Source: Aphelocoma coerulescens (lineage: Eukaryota; Chordata; Aves; Passeriformes; Corvidae). From it: a stretch of 64,000 bases of DNA. A program made the translations under genes and the position numbers. Of this stretch, positions 50,301-63,070 are shown piece by piece. The DNA is taken from positions 63,062,578 through 63,126,577 of the forward strand of contig NC_091014.1 of the NCBI RefSeq assembly GCF_041296385.1. The letters are read 5' to 3'. Numbering within the stretch: position 1 is the first letter of the stretch; the number at the start of each line of letters is the position of its first letter. The notes under the pieces are model-generated. The model did not search any database and was not told where the DNA came from. It saw only the letters and a program-made list of their open reading frames with translations.

Positions 50301-53300
50301 AGTAATGGATAAAAGGAATGCAGAACCTGAGCTTACCCGTGGAAATGAAGCCTCTGCTAGTCCAGGTAAGACATGGAGCTGAGGTGGCAGGAGGAGGGAG
50401 GCTGTCACTCCTGCCCGTGATGCTCTGCACTACAGACATGGTGCTTCCAAGGCAGCAGGACTGCAGGAAGTCATGAGCATTCCCAACCCTGTGATTCTTT
50501 TTCTCCCTAGAAGTCAAACTGAACCCTTATGCAGTTTCCTGCCAAGTTTTTGCTGTCAGTGTGAGGTTCCCTCCCACATGTGCACTAATGCCCCAGATCC
50601 CCGGAAACTGCAGCAATACAAACTTTAATTTCTTTGTGAGAAAACACTCCCCCATAGCTGTGGTTCAAGCTGATGACCAGACCTGAAGGCTGGTGGTCCA
50701 GCCATGGCCCTGATGCACAGAATGTGAATGACAGGTGGTTATAAGAGCTCACTGGTAGATGAACTGCACAGGGAGATAAAGGCCATCTTCAGCAGCTGGG
50801 GGAAGCAGAACTCACAAAGTTCTGTGTGCTGGGATTTACACATTATCCTCCTAAGTGAAACACTAATGAATGAGACAAGGCAACAGTGGGATTTTTGACA
50901 GGTAATTCACGTGTCACTGCAAAATGCTTCAGTCAGGTGAGAGATGAAATTTCATGTAAAGCTGTGTCTGCCATAGAAACTGCTGTTTGACATGTAGTCA
51001 AACCTCCATCCTGACTCCTTGTCAGGTAGCCTCCCTTCATCTTGGCCTAGTTTTGACAGTGCCTGTCCTGCTAATGGGCTGATGATCATCAGTGGTTTGA
51101 GAACCTAAGATATTAAATACCTCTTGGTTATCTTGTGCCTGTCTTTCTTATATATTACAGAAGAATATTAAACATTACACTGAATGTCTCTCTCATTTAG
51201 ATTGGAAGGTTTTTTAGGACAGAGATGAACTTATTTGCTATATATGTATATAAGATGGGGGTCCTGCCATCCTTGCTGCAGGGGCAGACATAGTCTGAAG
51301 AGGGATGGCAGGGAAAGGTAATATCAGTGTTGGTCAAAGCCTAATTCCATGTGGGTTATGAGTCAGAGCCCTTTGCTGTAGCTGTTTTCAAGCATGATTA
51401 TATCAAGCAGTGCCATGGGCCTCTGCTGCAAGGAATTAATTTTTTCTTATTTGTAAATGTCCCTTTCTTTCCAGTCAGCCCAGCTGTGTGAGGGTCTGTA
51501 ATGCCTCCACAGTTTTTAAACCTCACCTCCAGGGGAGACCAAAACTGCTTGTGAGCGAACTGATTTAAACACAAACAGGCTCAAATCATCCATATTAAAT
51601 CTGTTTGAATTTTCCCTGATGCTAGTATCCCTGTGAACCATGTCAGAAGTCACATCCTTCACCCACAGACCTGGCTCGACTTCCACAGTGATAGAGCTTG
51701 AAGGACTTCCCAAGCTCTGTGTTTTGTGGTGTTTTGTGAGACAAGAACTGGTGCCTTTCTTAGATGCACTGCAGATGAAGGTGAGCCTTCGTGGTGCTAG
51801 GGCACAAACAGACCCTGCTGGCAGGAGCTTCATCTAAACATCCTCATCCTTATTATTAGGGAAGAGGTATCTGACTGGAACCTGAAGGAGACATCACCAA
51901 TTTGAAGTCATGGGAAATCCAAAAAGCCAGTAATTAAAATGATCTGGGCACCAAGTCCACCTCTGAGACCCTCCTCTCTACAGATCATTTATCTCATGAT
52001 TTGGAAATCTCTTCTTTTGCATCTGACAGAATGATGCTCATTATCTCCCTTCCCCCCACAACAGATAGAAATGACTCACAAACTGTGCCGTCAGATGTAC
52101 AAAGTAAGAATCCCCAAAATCTGATTCTTCTCACCTTCTGTTATTTTTAAAAACATACAGAAATGTCAAGTATTACTTATAAATTAGCAGATAAAAAGAG
52201 AACCACAAAGTTCTGGATTTTATGATGTCCTTTGAAACTACACAGTTTTCAAATAAATGTAAATCTTTGCTTTTTAAAGTATTTCTAGTAGCTTCTTGTG
52301 GCCACTAATGTATTTGGAAGGAGTGCTGTTTACTTAATTATCATCACTTTATTTTATTATAGGGCTATGGGAGAAAAAAAATCTCAAAAGTGAAACATTA
52401 TCTTTACTTTCTCTCTGCCCTACTAACTTTTACTGTTTTCAAGGTACATCAAACAAACAAATAAAATTAGGTCTGATCCTAAAGTGGAGTGTGCAGCGTT
52501 AACTATTTAAATTATATCCCAATCAAATGAAATTATTAAAGAATACACCGAATTCCCTCCCAGCACAGTGATGACAAAAGCCTTTTGGAGGGAGAGAGCA
52601 GCTTTGCAGTAAACTCCTGTGCACGGATTAAACGCCTCAGCAGCACGCAGCTCTTGAGAACACTTTATTGCTCTGTGCATACACGCATAGAATATAAATT
52701 ATTGCTTAATTATGTACTGTTCCAGCAGAAGCAGCTTGCAGCATCACCAATAGGTTGCAGAACAGCAAGGGGCTTACTGGAAAATTGCCCTTATGAAAAA
52801 AGAGGAGATGGAAGGATAAATCTGACTGGGTGATAGAGATTTAGTGCGGTGTCCTTGTGAGATTACATCCCCACCTGGGTTGGGACTTAATGCATTTTTA
52901 TCTTATAACATGGACCAGATAAACTGCAGGGTCTGTCGTGATATTGCATTACAGCCACTCTCAGAATGTGGTTTGCATTTGGCCTTTGGCCTCCTGCCTC
53001 ACAAGATGCCAGAGGTGCCCAGTGCATGCCAGAGCTGTGCGCCTGCTGTGTGTCACCTCCCCGTGTGCCTGTCTATGATTGCTGCTGCACAAGCTGGAAG
53101 GTCTTATGGCACCAGAGGATTATGTGTCCTCAGCCACAACCCCAATCGCGTAATGGGGACCATCCTTAGGCTTGTGTAAATCAGTATCACATACATAGGA
53201 ACAATGTTACAGCAGCTGAGGGCTGAAGTCCAGTTTGCTCTGCTGATACAAGTGTCAGTCCGTATTTCACACTGCAGATTTGCACACGGTGACATTTCCA

Positions 53301-56300
53301 TGACCGTCTCCCTCGGGGCATAGGACTGCACTGGGAGTAGACACCCATGCTGTGCACAGCAGCAGCTGGTGAGCTACAGCGATGAGCAAGCACTCTCTGA
53401 AGCTGTGAGTTGGCACGTAAGGCAAAAGCAACACTACTTTGCTAAAGGCTCGATGGTTTGATGGACTAGGGAGAAAAGAAAGCTTTCAGATCAAAGCCTG
53501 AGTGAATAACCCTCTGATTACTTTAGCAATGGTGATTGCTATGACCCACCCAAAATAACCTAACAATAATAAAGTGAGCTGACTACAGCCATTAAGCAAA
53601 CATAATGGGTCATGAACTTGCAGCCACAACACAGGAGACAGCAAAAATTGGGCCAGTTGTAGTACTGTGATATGACTCCGATTTTACTGGGAGCAGAAAG
53701 GAAAGAAAGGACCTCAGCGTCAAAATGTAGAAACATTCTAATCCAAGGTTAGTGAAATTATCCCATCCATGTGCTGGCAAGCACCATGCTTGGCAACATA
53801 CAGAAGCTACTGGCAGGTTCTTTCATCCCCTGCAGTGTGGTGCCCACAGCATGACCCAGGCAGAAGCCAAAAGATTAAACAGAAAGGGGCACTAGAGAGC
53901 TGAACAAACTCAAGTGACTCCATCACACCTCAGATTTGCCTCAGATGACAACACATAAGTTTAGTATCGAGCTGTACCTTAGGCAGGTGCTTCCCACCCT
54001 AGGCATTTGTCAGAGCTAAAGGGAAACTTGTGGAGTCAGGTTGGGTTTGCCTTGTCCCAGGACATGTTCTGTAGCATCAGGCATCTGCACCACATTGCAT
54101 CTGGTCTTTTGCTAATGAGGTCATCATGCCTTTCTGTAAGTAAGACCATTTTCTTCCAGTCAAAAAATTGGACATCTCTCAGAAGGAGCCTCAGAGGATT
54201 CACGTAATCTTTCTTTTGTAGGAAATTTTAAATTGCTGATTGTCAAGTGATAGATGTTCTTCAAGACAAGTGAGACTGGAGAACAGGTATAGCACAAGTA
54301 AATTCAGTGCAGCCTTCTTCCATACTGCCACTATAAATACTCCTAGAGGGAATACTTTCAGGTCTAAAAGGATAGTCACTCACATGCCTTTTTTTGTCTG
54401 CTGAAGCCAGTACTAAAGAAGCCATTGGGAGCTTGGGGTGATGGTGGTGGCTACCTGATTTGGATATTTCCCCCTTTAGGTGCTGAAGAAAAGCCTATCT
54501 ACTAATTTTTTTTCAAGTGACCAAAGGACTGTTTGCCTGTACAACTTTCAGGATCTTTACTGCAAAAGTCTCTGAGCTCTGTTACTGTTTCCCTGAGTTG
54601 ACCTACCAGGAACAGAAAATCCTTTCTATATGTGCTGATACATTTACTGAGATAAAATAGTCAGAAATCAAAATAAGATGCAATTTTGTCTGGTCAACGA
54701 GAACCACTTAGTGCAGGACACCACTATGAAGTTCATGTCATCCACATGAATGCTTACAAGCAACACACTAGACTGATCCTGTATAGACTTAAAGGATCAT
54801 GCTGAAATCTTCTTTCCTGTTGCAGGGGAAATAGCTGCTCATCCTCTGTAGCCCACACAAGTGCATTGGCATGACTGATCTCTGTATGCCATGCAAGTGC
54901 CAGGTGGGGCAGAAATAAGGAAGGCCCTACTCATTTATAGTTTCCACCAGGTCCAGTTGCTTTTTAAGTAGAGTTTCCAGTGTCCAACTGGACTCTGTCC
55001 AGGCAGATTAAACCAAGCAAGTGTGGCAGTGATTTGCTCAAGGGGATTGTTGTTTTTCCAAGCTGACAGCCTGAGGAGCAAAGAAGGTGAATCTAAACCT
55101 TGCTTTAGCCTCTGCATTTAACAAAAAGATCTGCCACACACAGAGATTTCTCCCCCATTCCCTGTGTAAGGATGCCTTTCTGTCTAGCAAATCATGCCAG
55201 TATTAATAATCTTTCTGTTGCACGTGCATTCTTTCCTCTTTTATGCCAGGCATGCAAACAACTCCACAAAACTGTTGTTTTTAAACACCAGCCCAATAAT
55301 AAATGCCAGCTTTATTTTCATTGTCTTCCTTTGGCCTTGATGCATCTTGCCACTGGAATTCAGAAGCCAGCAACAGATCAAAGACCTAGTGACATTATTA
55401 AAGGATATGGGACAACCACTGAATTTTAAAACACACAGTACTTGTTTTCCAGGGCTGGGCAGGAAAGTCTTTTGTATTTCTACGGAATCTGTCTCCTCTG
55501 CTTTATTTCTACTTTATTTCACCTTCTGTCAGCCCCTAAAGACCTACTGACATCCCTGAGAAGCAATTTGATTGCATGCCCTTCACGGACTGCACTGAGT
55601 TGTCTGTTCTCATAACTTTAGAAGGTACTGATGCTTCTGCCAGTACCTCCCATCCTGGTGAGGGAGAAATTACAAGTCAGTATAGCTGACTTAAAATGAA
55701 CACACAGAGGAATATGAACAGTTCTTCTCGTTGAAAGGCCAGACAGAACTGACTCCTTAATTTACTGTACACCAAGTTCAGGGAGACAGATCTGAGCTAG
55801 GACAGAAAAACAATGAATTTAGAGACGCACATACACTACTTGCCCTGTCTTTTGCTCCAGACTGTAAGATCTCTGCACCTCATTAAAGAAGCTTTTTCTC
55901 TCCTTCTCTTAAGTGCCAGTGCTCTCCCGTGATCAGGTACAAGGTTGGTGGAATTGTGTTGGTATTTCTTCCCCCACAGCCTGCAAATGCACATCTAGGA
56001 GCATCAGAAATAAGCCACAGGAAAAAAAAAAAATCCAGAACACATTTGAAGGTTGACTTTGAAGTCAGCTGATAATGTTTCCATGGAGATCAAATGCTAT
56101 GGAGTTGACAATGAATTCTCTTGTTGAGCCTTCCAGGGCAAAAAAAAGGCAAAGAACAATACTTCTAAATGACTACACTCTGCAGCACAGTAGTGTTATT
56201 GACTTGCAAAAACCACATCTATATCCCAACCCCTGTTTTCTTATGGGGATGTTAACTCTTAGGTCTCAACATTTCAATGCTAGGTGTGCCAGTATTCACC

Positions 56301-57141
56301 TAGAGAAGCAGATATATTTGTGAGGTACTGGAAAAAAAGAGCATCTAGTGAAAATAATATTCTATGAGAAAAAAGATATAACTCTGCATTTGAACTTATG
56401 CTGTAAATGAAAATTATGATTCCCCTTGAGGAGTATTATAACATGAAATTATAAAAGAGCATGTCAGTGGCTGATATGCAGTGACACACAGATGTCTGTA
56501 CTGCGAAAGTGGGTGATCTTTCATATTTCCAGAGAGTATCCTATTTCCTTTTCAAAATGAGTGCCAGCATAAATAAATAAATGCCAAATGTGTTGTTGGC
56601 TCACCAGAAAGCACAGAGAACTACTAGAAGTAAAGATGTAACAATGCTCTGCTTTTTTAAGCATAAAAGGCAGAGCATTGAGAGCCTTGTCCTGCCGTTA
56701 GCTGAGCAACTTCTTTCTCAGCTGAGAAAGGCTCAACAGGCCATCTTGGCATTATATTAACCCCAAAAGATGGCAAAGGGGATGTATGTCTGCATGGGTG
56801 ATTTCCTAAATATTTATTTTTTGAGTGAAAATAGGAAATTAGCTAGCATTCAAAAGGCAAGGGATAACAATTGCTAAAGGCTGATTACTAATGGTTCACT
56901 GGTCTGGATGAAGGTGCACCTCCAGTTCTACACCCATATCAGGACACATACACATATAGTGAACCTGTATCCATATATATATGTCTGGACATGTATCCAT
57001 CAGTGACCTAATTTTGAAATACATAAGAAAAGAGCCACTCTTCAGACGCCAGAAACCTGGCCTAAAATGCGACCAAGGAACATGACCTTCAACCAGGCCT
57101 GTGAGAGACACCACAAACTGTGCAGGGAGAGACGTTTTAAA

Positions 57142-57545
57142 AGAATCATAGAATTACTTAGGTTGGGAAAGACCTCTAAGATCATCAAGTCCAACCATTA
57201 ACCCAGTACTGCCAAATCTACCACTAAACCATGTCCCTAAGTGCCACACCTACACATCTCTTGAATGCCTCCAGGGATAGTGACTCAACCTCTTCCCTGG
57301 ACAGCCTGTTTCAGTGCTTGACCACCTTTTTGGTGCAGAGAATTTTCCTATTATCCAACCTAAAGCTTCCCTGGTACAATTTGAGGCCATTTCCTCTTGT
57401 TCTATCCCTTGTTACTTGGAGAAGAGATCAACTCTTTCATAGCTACAATTTCCTGTCAGGTGGTTGTAAAGAGGAATAGTCACCCCGACCCTCCTTTTCT
57501 CCACAGTTAACAACCCCAATTTCCTTGGCCACTCTCCATAAAGAG
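57142..57545 (-). mobile_element. CR1 LINE, short 3' fragment
   Basis: The plus strand begins AGAATCATAGAATT, the reverse complement of the CR1 tail, followed by the conserved segment GGTTGGGAAAGACCTCTAAG ATCATCAAGTCCAACC seen in avian CR1 copies. The copy extends about 400 bp to the CTTGGCCACTCTCCATA region and contains no intact coding sequence. It lies in the TMEM178B intron in the gene's orientation. Confidence 0.9.
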
Positions 57546-59520
57546 GGACAAATCCTTAAAAGTGAAGAAAAAGGATATTTTTAGAAACAGGTCAACTCTT
57601 TTTTCCTGAATATGCAGGCTCTTGGCCTTGTTACATTACTTCCTGATGGGCACAAAGCCTGCATGACTGCTCTGAGCTCTGCTTCTCCTCACAGGTCCCA
57701 AAAGACCCTCATCAGCTCCTTTTCTGCCTTCCACAACACCCTTGTCATGTGTTTGAGAGTTTTAAACAATTAAGAGCCTTTGAGAGGTTTAAACATTTAA
57801 AGCCTATTAACGCTGTACCTTAACTCAAGCTCATTCCAACTCAAAGCCTTAAATCACTTTAGAGCATAATGCAAAATTTAACCAAAAGCACAAGTAGGAG
57901 CCAGAGTGTTCATGTGTGTGGTGAGGGAGGCATGGCAAAGGAGGGACTTGCTTTGTTGTGCTGAGGCTGGTCTCAAAGACTTTCATAACCCATTTATGGC
58001 ATCTCTTGATACAAACCAGCCTTTGTCTCCATCTGGAGGTCAATCCACATAAATAAGTTCTCACAGTGCTCGGTAGGGAGTTTTGCCAAATTTTTAAGCT
58101 CCTCTGCAGTCATCAATAATTTAGTACCTCCCACAGGAATAAAACATGATTGGTATCTCATTTTTTCCAGTGTTACAACCTTTTTGAATGATAAATACTC
58201 TTATAGGTGGCCAAAGGTATTACGCCTTTTGTTGTTACAGTGAAAACTGTATTTATCCCAAGCTTCACAGTTCACATTCCAGTAACTTACTGCAGGTCTT
58301 GATTTTTCTATAGATCACTTGCTGCTCTTCAAGATCTGTATGCACACACTTCTGCACACACATATGCGTTTACACTTGCCTTTCCATAGGGAAAAATATA
58401 TTTGATGTAAACTTTCTAAAACTGTTCCTTTTTTGAAAGAAGCACAAGAAACTGAACTTACAAAGAATAACGTTGTGGAATTGAAAAAAATAAATATGAA
58501 CACAGGAAATACCTTCCATATTCAGTGTTGTGATTGATCATGTCACTACAAGTAAACATTCTGAAGAATGGTAGAGACCTTGATTATTAATGAAAAATAG
58601 AAATCCTAGGTGCCCTGTGGGACGTATCATATTTCCCAGTGAATTCCAAAGAATGGCTCTTACTTTCTCCCTTTGTTTATCTTTCTCTTTCCTCTTGGCA
58701 GCTACTATGAAGGTACTTCATAACTGCCTAGGAGATGTCAGTCACAGAGCTTTGCCTTACACTTGCTGCATTAAATTGCTCCATTTTTGTTTCTTAAATT
58801 ATTCAGCAGTGGAACGATTATTTTGAGATGACAGGACCACAGTTGTGTAGAATAAATACTCTTATTTTCTACCGTTATGTTCTATTTTCAAAGTACAGTG
58901 AGTCTAATTTGGGCCTCAAATGACTCAACAGCTGGTAACGATCCATGGCTGCAAATACACAGATGCCTCCGTTGTCATCTCCTAACTAATGCACAGCACA
59001 GGCAGAGGAAGCACAGCACAGAGGCTCGGGGATTTGGAAGACAAGGCTCTCTGTGGAGGTGGGAAAGAAAGAGGATATGGACGTGTGCAGCTCAGCTGTA
59101 CTGACAGCAGTGCAGCAGGGGCTCCCAAGCCCTATTTTGAAGCCCTGCTTTCTGATGAAGTTGGCATCCCAGTTTGGTCATCAGCTCCTGGGCACAATGA
59201 GTCATGCTGTGACAGCTGATGGCACTGGCACGAAGCCCTGGGTGTGTCCTCATCCCTGCTGGCACCTTGCAACAGCCCCGCATGAAGTGGGGCACGGCTA
59301 GGGCAGGAGGTGACCCAGCCTAAATGGTCAGTCCATCCTCTGGCTGAGAGGATAATAAAGCATTTCACTTATCCCTGGACAGAGGAAAGGAGTATTTTGA
59401 AAGTATTTCTGAGAAGGCTGGAAATTACTTATAAAAAGCTGCTTCTCCCTAGTTTAAAATATCAATAAGAACACGTTCATACATACATAAGTGGGTTTTT
59501 CTTTCTTTAATAAACATTCT

Positions 59521-59808
59521 TGTCGGGGTCTCCTCCCCCTGCCATGTAGCCCTGGGAGAGGGGCCCTGGGGGGAGGCACGGGGTTTCCCTGCCCCTGGTC
59601 AGCCTCGTTCCCCATGGGTTGGTTTGTGTTCCCCTGCGCGGGCAGGGACCCTCAGCCCGGACTGTGACAGTTCCTCAGCAGATCCCGGCCATGGGGCTGG
59701 AGAAATAAACATCTCTGAAACATCTACCAAGAATCTGTCCATAGATATTTCTCTTCCATGGGACTCCTGGTTTGATATATGCGTGTTACAGTAATCCCCT
59801 CTGTAACA
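59521..59808 (+). mobile_element. Solo LTR of an ERVK-type endogenous retrovirus
   Basis: The 288-bp element begins TGTCGGGGTCTCC and ends CTCTGTAACA. Perfect 6-bp direct repeats CATTCT flank it (59515-59520 and 59809-59814). Six-base duplications are typical of class II (ERVK) integrases. It is GC-rich in its first 180 bp, unlike its neighbours, and contains an AATAAA near 59700 as a polyadenylation signal in the plus direction. No internal viral region is present. It is antisense to TMEM178B. Confidence 0.9.
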
Positions 59809-61347
59809 CATTCTCTCTTGTATATCTGAAATAAAGCATCATATTATGCCAACACACCTGCATAACTTAATTTTTTATTCCTTCTCACAGATATTTCCTG
59901 CCTGCTTATCTTTACTGCAGCATTGGAAAGAAGAGGTGTTCACCTCTGCTGTGGGAAAGATTTGAAGCTTTTCTAACCCTGACCTAGGTCCTCTGAGTAT
60001 GGACAGGCTACAAAGAGTAATGTCTCTGCAGCACTCTTAGAGGGGGTCAGAAGAAACCCGAATCAGTGGCAGAAGTGGAACTGGCAAATGGCACTTGAAA
60101 CCCCCCGACTGGTGAGGAGGGAGGAGGAGAGGATGAAAGAAATTCCTGATGTTTTTGAAAGCGAATGCTAGGACAAAAATCAGGCCAGAAAAACTCCATA
60201 CTACTACTTTATGTGTGCAGCATGACTTCCAGGTCTTTCATGCCAGTAGAAAGGGGAGTTTCAGACTCCTAAGCAAAGCTCCAAGCCCAGCACCTCATGC
60301 AAAAATATCGCTAGGCAAAGACAAGAAATGAGCTGCTACATGAGCCTCCGGATCATTTTATTACAGATCTGCATGGGCAAGCCAAATCACATGAATAAGG
60401 GCATTTAACAGCTGGAATAATTTTCAAATAGACTAATTAGAGACTGAATTATTAATGGTAAAATTTCTAATTGGCTCAAAGCAAGGTTACAGCAAGAAAC
60501 TCACTTGACTTTGCAAAGAATAATGAATATTTGCAAGGCTAGTAAAATTACATGCTTCTCTAAGGAAATTGTTAGCGAATGAGGAAAAAACCCTGAAGTC
60601 ATCCTAAAGTGTATGTCACAAGACAAAACTGGCAGAGACCTGATAAAAGTGAAGAGAACAGGTAAAAACAGTAAACAAGCGCAGAGATGATTTATTGCAT
60701 TTATTTGCAGTAAATTTGGAACAAAATAAGACAACGCAGAAGTCTCTCCCTGAAGGGGTTGCCTTGTTAGGCATGCAGTAAAACCCCAAACTATTTCACT
60801 GAAATGTGTTCTCAGTACAAATTACAGAGTTATGAAGGGAAAATACATGAATGTGCAGCGGAAGAACAGAGCTCTGGTAAGGACGATAAAACGTCATTCT
60901 TTGTCAGTCTTTTAACACATTTACAAAGGCAAGTGATGTAGCTTTGACCAGGGATAATTGTGTGCTGAAGCAAGTACCAGAACATGATATTGGAAGTGCC
61001 ACTTTGTATTTCCAGCTGGTACAGCAGACAGCAGTTCAGCAGGGAGGTGCACAAGGTAGGGAGGGGGAGGATGCAATCACTGCCAAAACACTGGATCATG
61101 CCACCAGGAGGCAGCCACCCCACTTTCCCCACAGCAGGCACTGATGAGGAAGAAAAGGGTTTTGAAGCATTTAGGTACAAAGTCACCCCTGACCTCAAAT
61201 TAAAAATAATGCAAGCAGTATAATATTTCAAAACAGCTGACTGAAGTCAGCTGACCTGGGAAAACATCAGGCTATCAGAGATTGTCTTTAAAAGATGATT
61301 TTATAAAGCAAGTACAATAACAGAAGGTGTGGTGAGGTTGGGTTTGC

Positions 61348-61599
61348 ATGGCTGCAAACCTAGCACAATCTGAGATGCTGAAACAAGAAAATCCTATGGA
61401 TGAATGTGCAGGAGAGCAGGGAGAAAAAACTAGGGTTAGATGGATATACAGCTTGTTTGCTGATCATGATACAGGAAATATTCATAAACAACTTGATGGA
61501 GAGCTAAAAGAAGGGATTCCTAGAGCCAATGGAATTTGCCTTGGTAGAGTTACCAATGTGCCGATTTGTAGCATCTCAGCTCTTGGGAGATGGAAGTAA
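61348..61599 (+). other. Unidentified open frame upstream of the Gypsy relic
   Basis: An 83-codon frame starts MAANLAQSEMLKQENPMDEC and ends SISALGRWK. It is richer in charged residues than the chance frames around it and lies on the same strand as the integrase relic 750 bp downstream. It may be a remnant of an upstream part of the same element. I could not match it to a Gypsy gag, protease or reverse-transcriptase motif, so the link is a guess. Confidence 0.2.
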
Positions 61600-62349
61600 A
61601 ACTTGACGATATTGGTTAAATTAGCTGTCGGGGGAGTGAAGACACCAATCAAAAGAATTGACAGGTTTTCTATGATATTAAACCCAAAAAAAGTCAAGGA
61701 TTTGAATACATTCAAAAGAACTGCTCAAAGCCAGAAAATGTGAGCACCACTTCCTGGGAGCTGATGAGGTGGCCACATCTAGACTTGAAAAAGCAAAGGC
61801 ATAGTTCTGGTGCAAATAAAATTGCTTTGGTCAACACACAACATATGAAATGCCCCACATGCATTTCCTCAGATAGATGTTTAACTGAATTCCTGTTAGA
61901 CTAAGTACTTGATGAGCATGAAAGCATCAGGCTTGCCACAGGACTCTAACATTTGGAAGTAGTGTTACAGATGCTCCTAAGGTTCCACAAATTGTTATAA
62001 AATTACAAAATTACTGGATGGAGCTTTTACTGGTGCACAGATTTTTGGTAATTTGCATGAAGAGAAAACACAAGAACCTGCAAGAGGATGTGCTTGGAGT
62101 CATGTATAATTTGAGTGTGACCCACTTCTGTTACAGAATTAACTAGTCTCAAGTAAGATGAATAAAATGAACTAATCACAATGAAATTTAAGAGCACAGT
62201 TCCCAATGGAAAAACTCTCAAAAAGATAAACTTTCCCACCTTGCAGGGTAAAATGATACTGACAATACTGAAATGAAACTACAACAGATAGTACAATTCT
62301 GAGTACAGAAGGCTGTGCAACAGTACCATCATGCAAAATAGATAAAAAG

Positions 62350-63070
62350 TGCTAAACATAATTTACAGTATCCATCCAGCTCTGTACAACATGAGGTTTT
62401 TGAAAAAAATCCTGCTGTGGACAGGCAAACGCTGTCATTCAAGATAAGGAATCCAAGTATAAACTGTACAATAAAACAGAAAATTATGGAAAAGAACTTT
62501 GGAAGCCGTAAGGGATCTGTGATTGCTGTTGATACAGATACATTTGGACTAAACAGAAAAGATGAATTATTAATAGTTTTTAGCTTGTTACAAAACATGC
62601 AGAACAGCAGTGTAAAACACACTCTAAATCACAGTTTACATGTCCTGGATTCCAGATGAGCTAATACCAGATAATGGCCAGCATTTCATAAATGACTTGT
62701 TTCAGCAATTTGCTTGAGAAATTAGATCAAGCAAAGCAAAGCAAGTCCTTATGAGGCACTGCCACATAGGTTAGCAAGAGGATGGTTTGGTAAATATAAT
62801 AAAGAACCAGAGGTCCAAGCAAACCACGTCTGGTCTCGTTAGATTATTATAGCACACTTCTCAGTGCTTGGTTGAGATTTCCTGTTCAAAGAATTATGGG
62901 CAAAAAGGGACAAACCCCATAGATATGTTAAGCCAGCAATGTTTAAACATTGCAAAAGAGCTATTTTTCTAGAAATAAAACCAGTACAAATACTACAAAC
63001 ATAGCCAAGACAAGCGGTGTTGCAAATGGAAGGGAAGGTTAGATTTCAGTCGGATTCTATAGCTACCAAT
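62350..63070 (+). pseudogene. Degenerate Ty3/Gypsy-type integrase (retrotransposon relic)
   Basis: Fragments in shifting plus-strand frames follow the order of a Gypsy-family integrase. The zinc-binding end reads SIHPALYNMRFLKKILLWTG (62367-62425), then DRQTLSFKIRN. The core has VDTDTFGLNRKDELL (62528 onward), matching the first catalytic Asp region, and WIPDELIPDNGQHFINDLFQ (62646 onward), matching the second Asp in GIPDELxSDNGxxF. Later come VNIIKNQRSKQ and STLLSAWLRFPVQRIMGKK, matching the conserved YRSTPL...SPAQRLMGRR segment. Stops and frameshifts interrupt it. The third catalytic residue is not preserved recognisably. Flanking LTRs were not found. Confidence 0.7.

Noticed and set aside
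60830..61231. 133-codon minus-strand frame in the TMEM178B intron
   Set aside because: No similarity to TMEM178B exons or any family known to me; consistent with chance.
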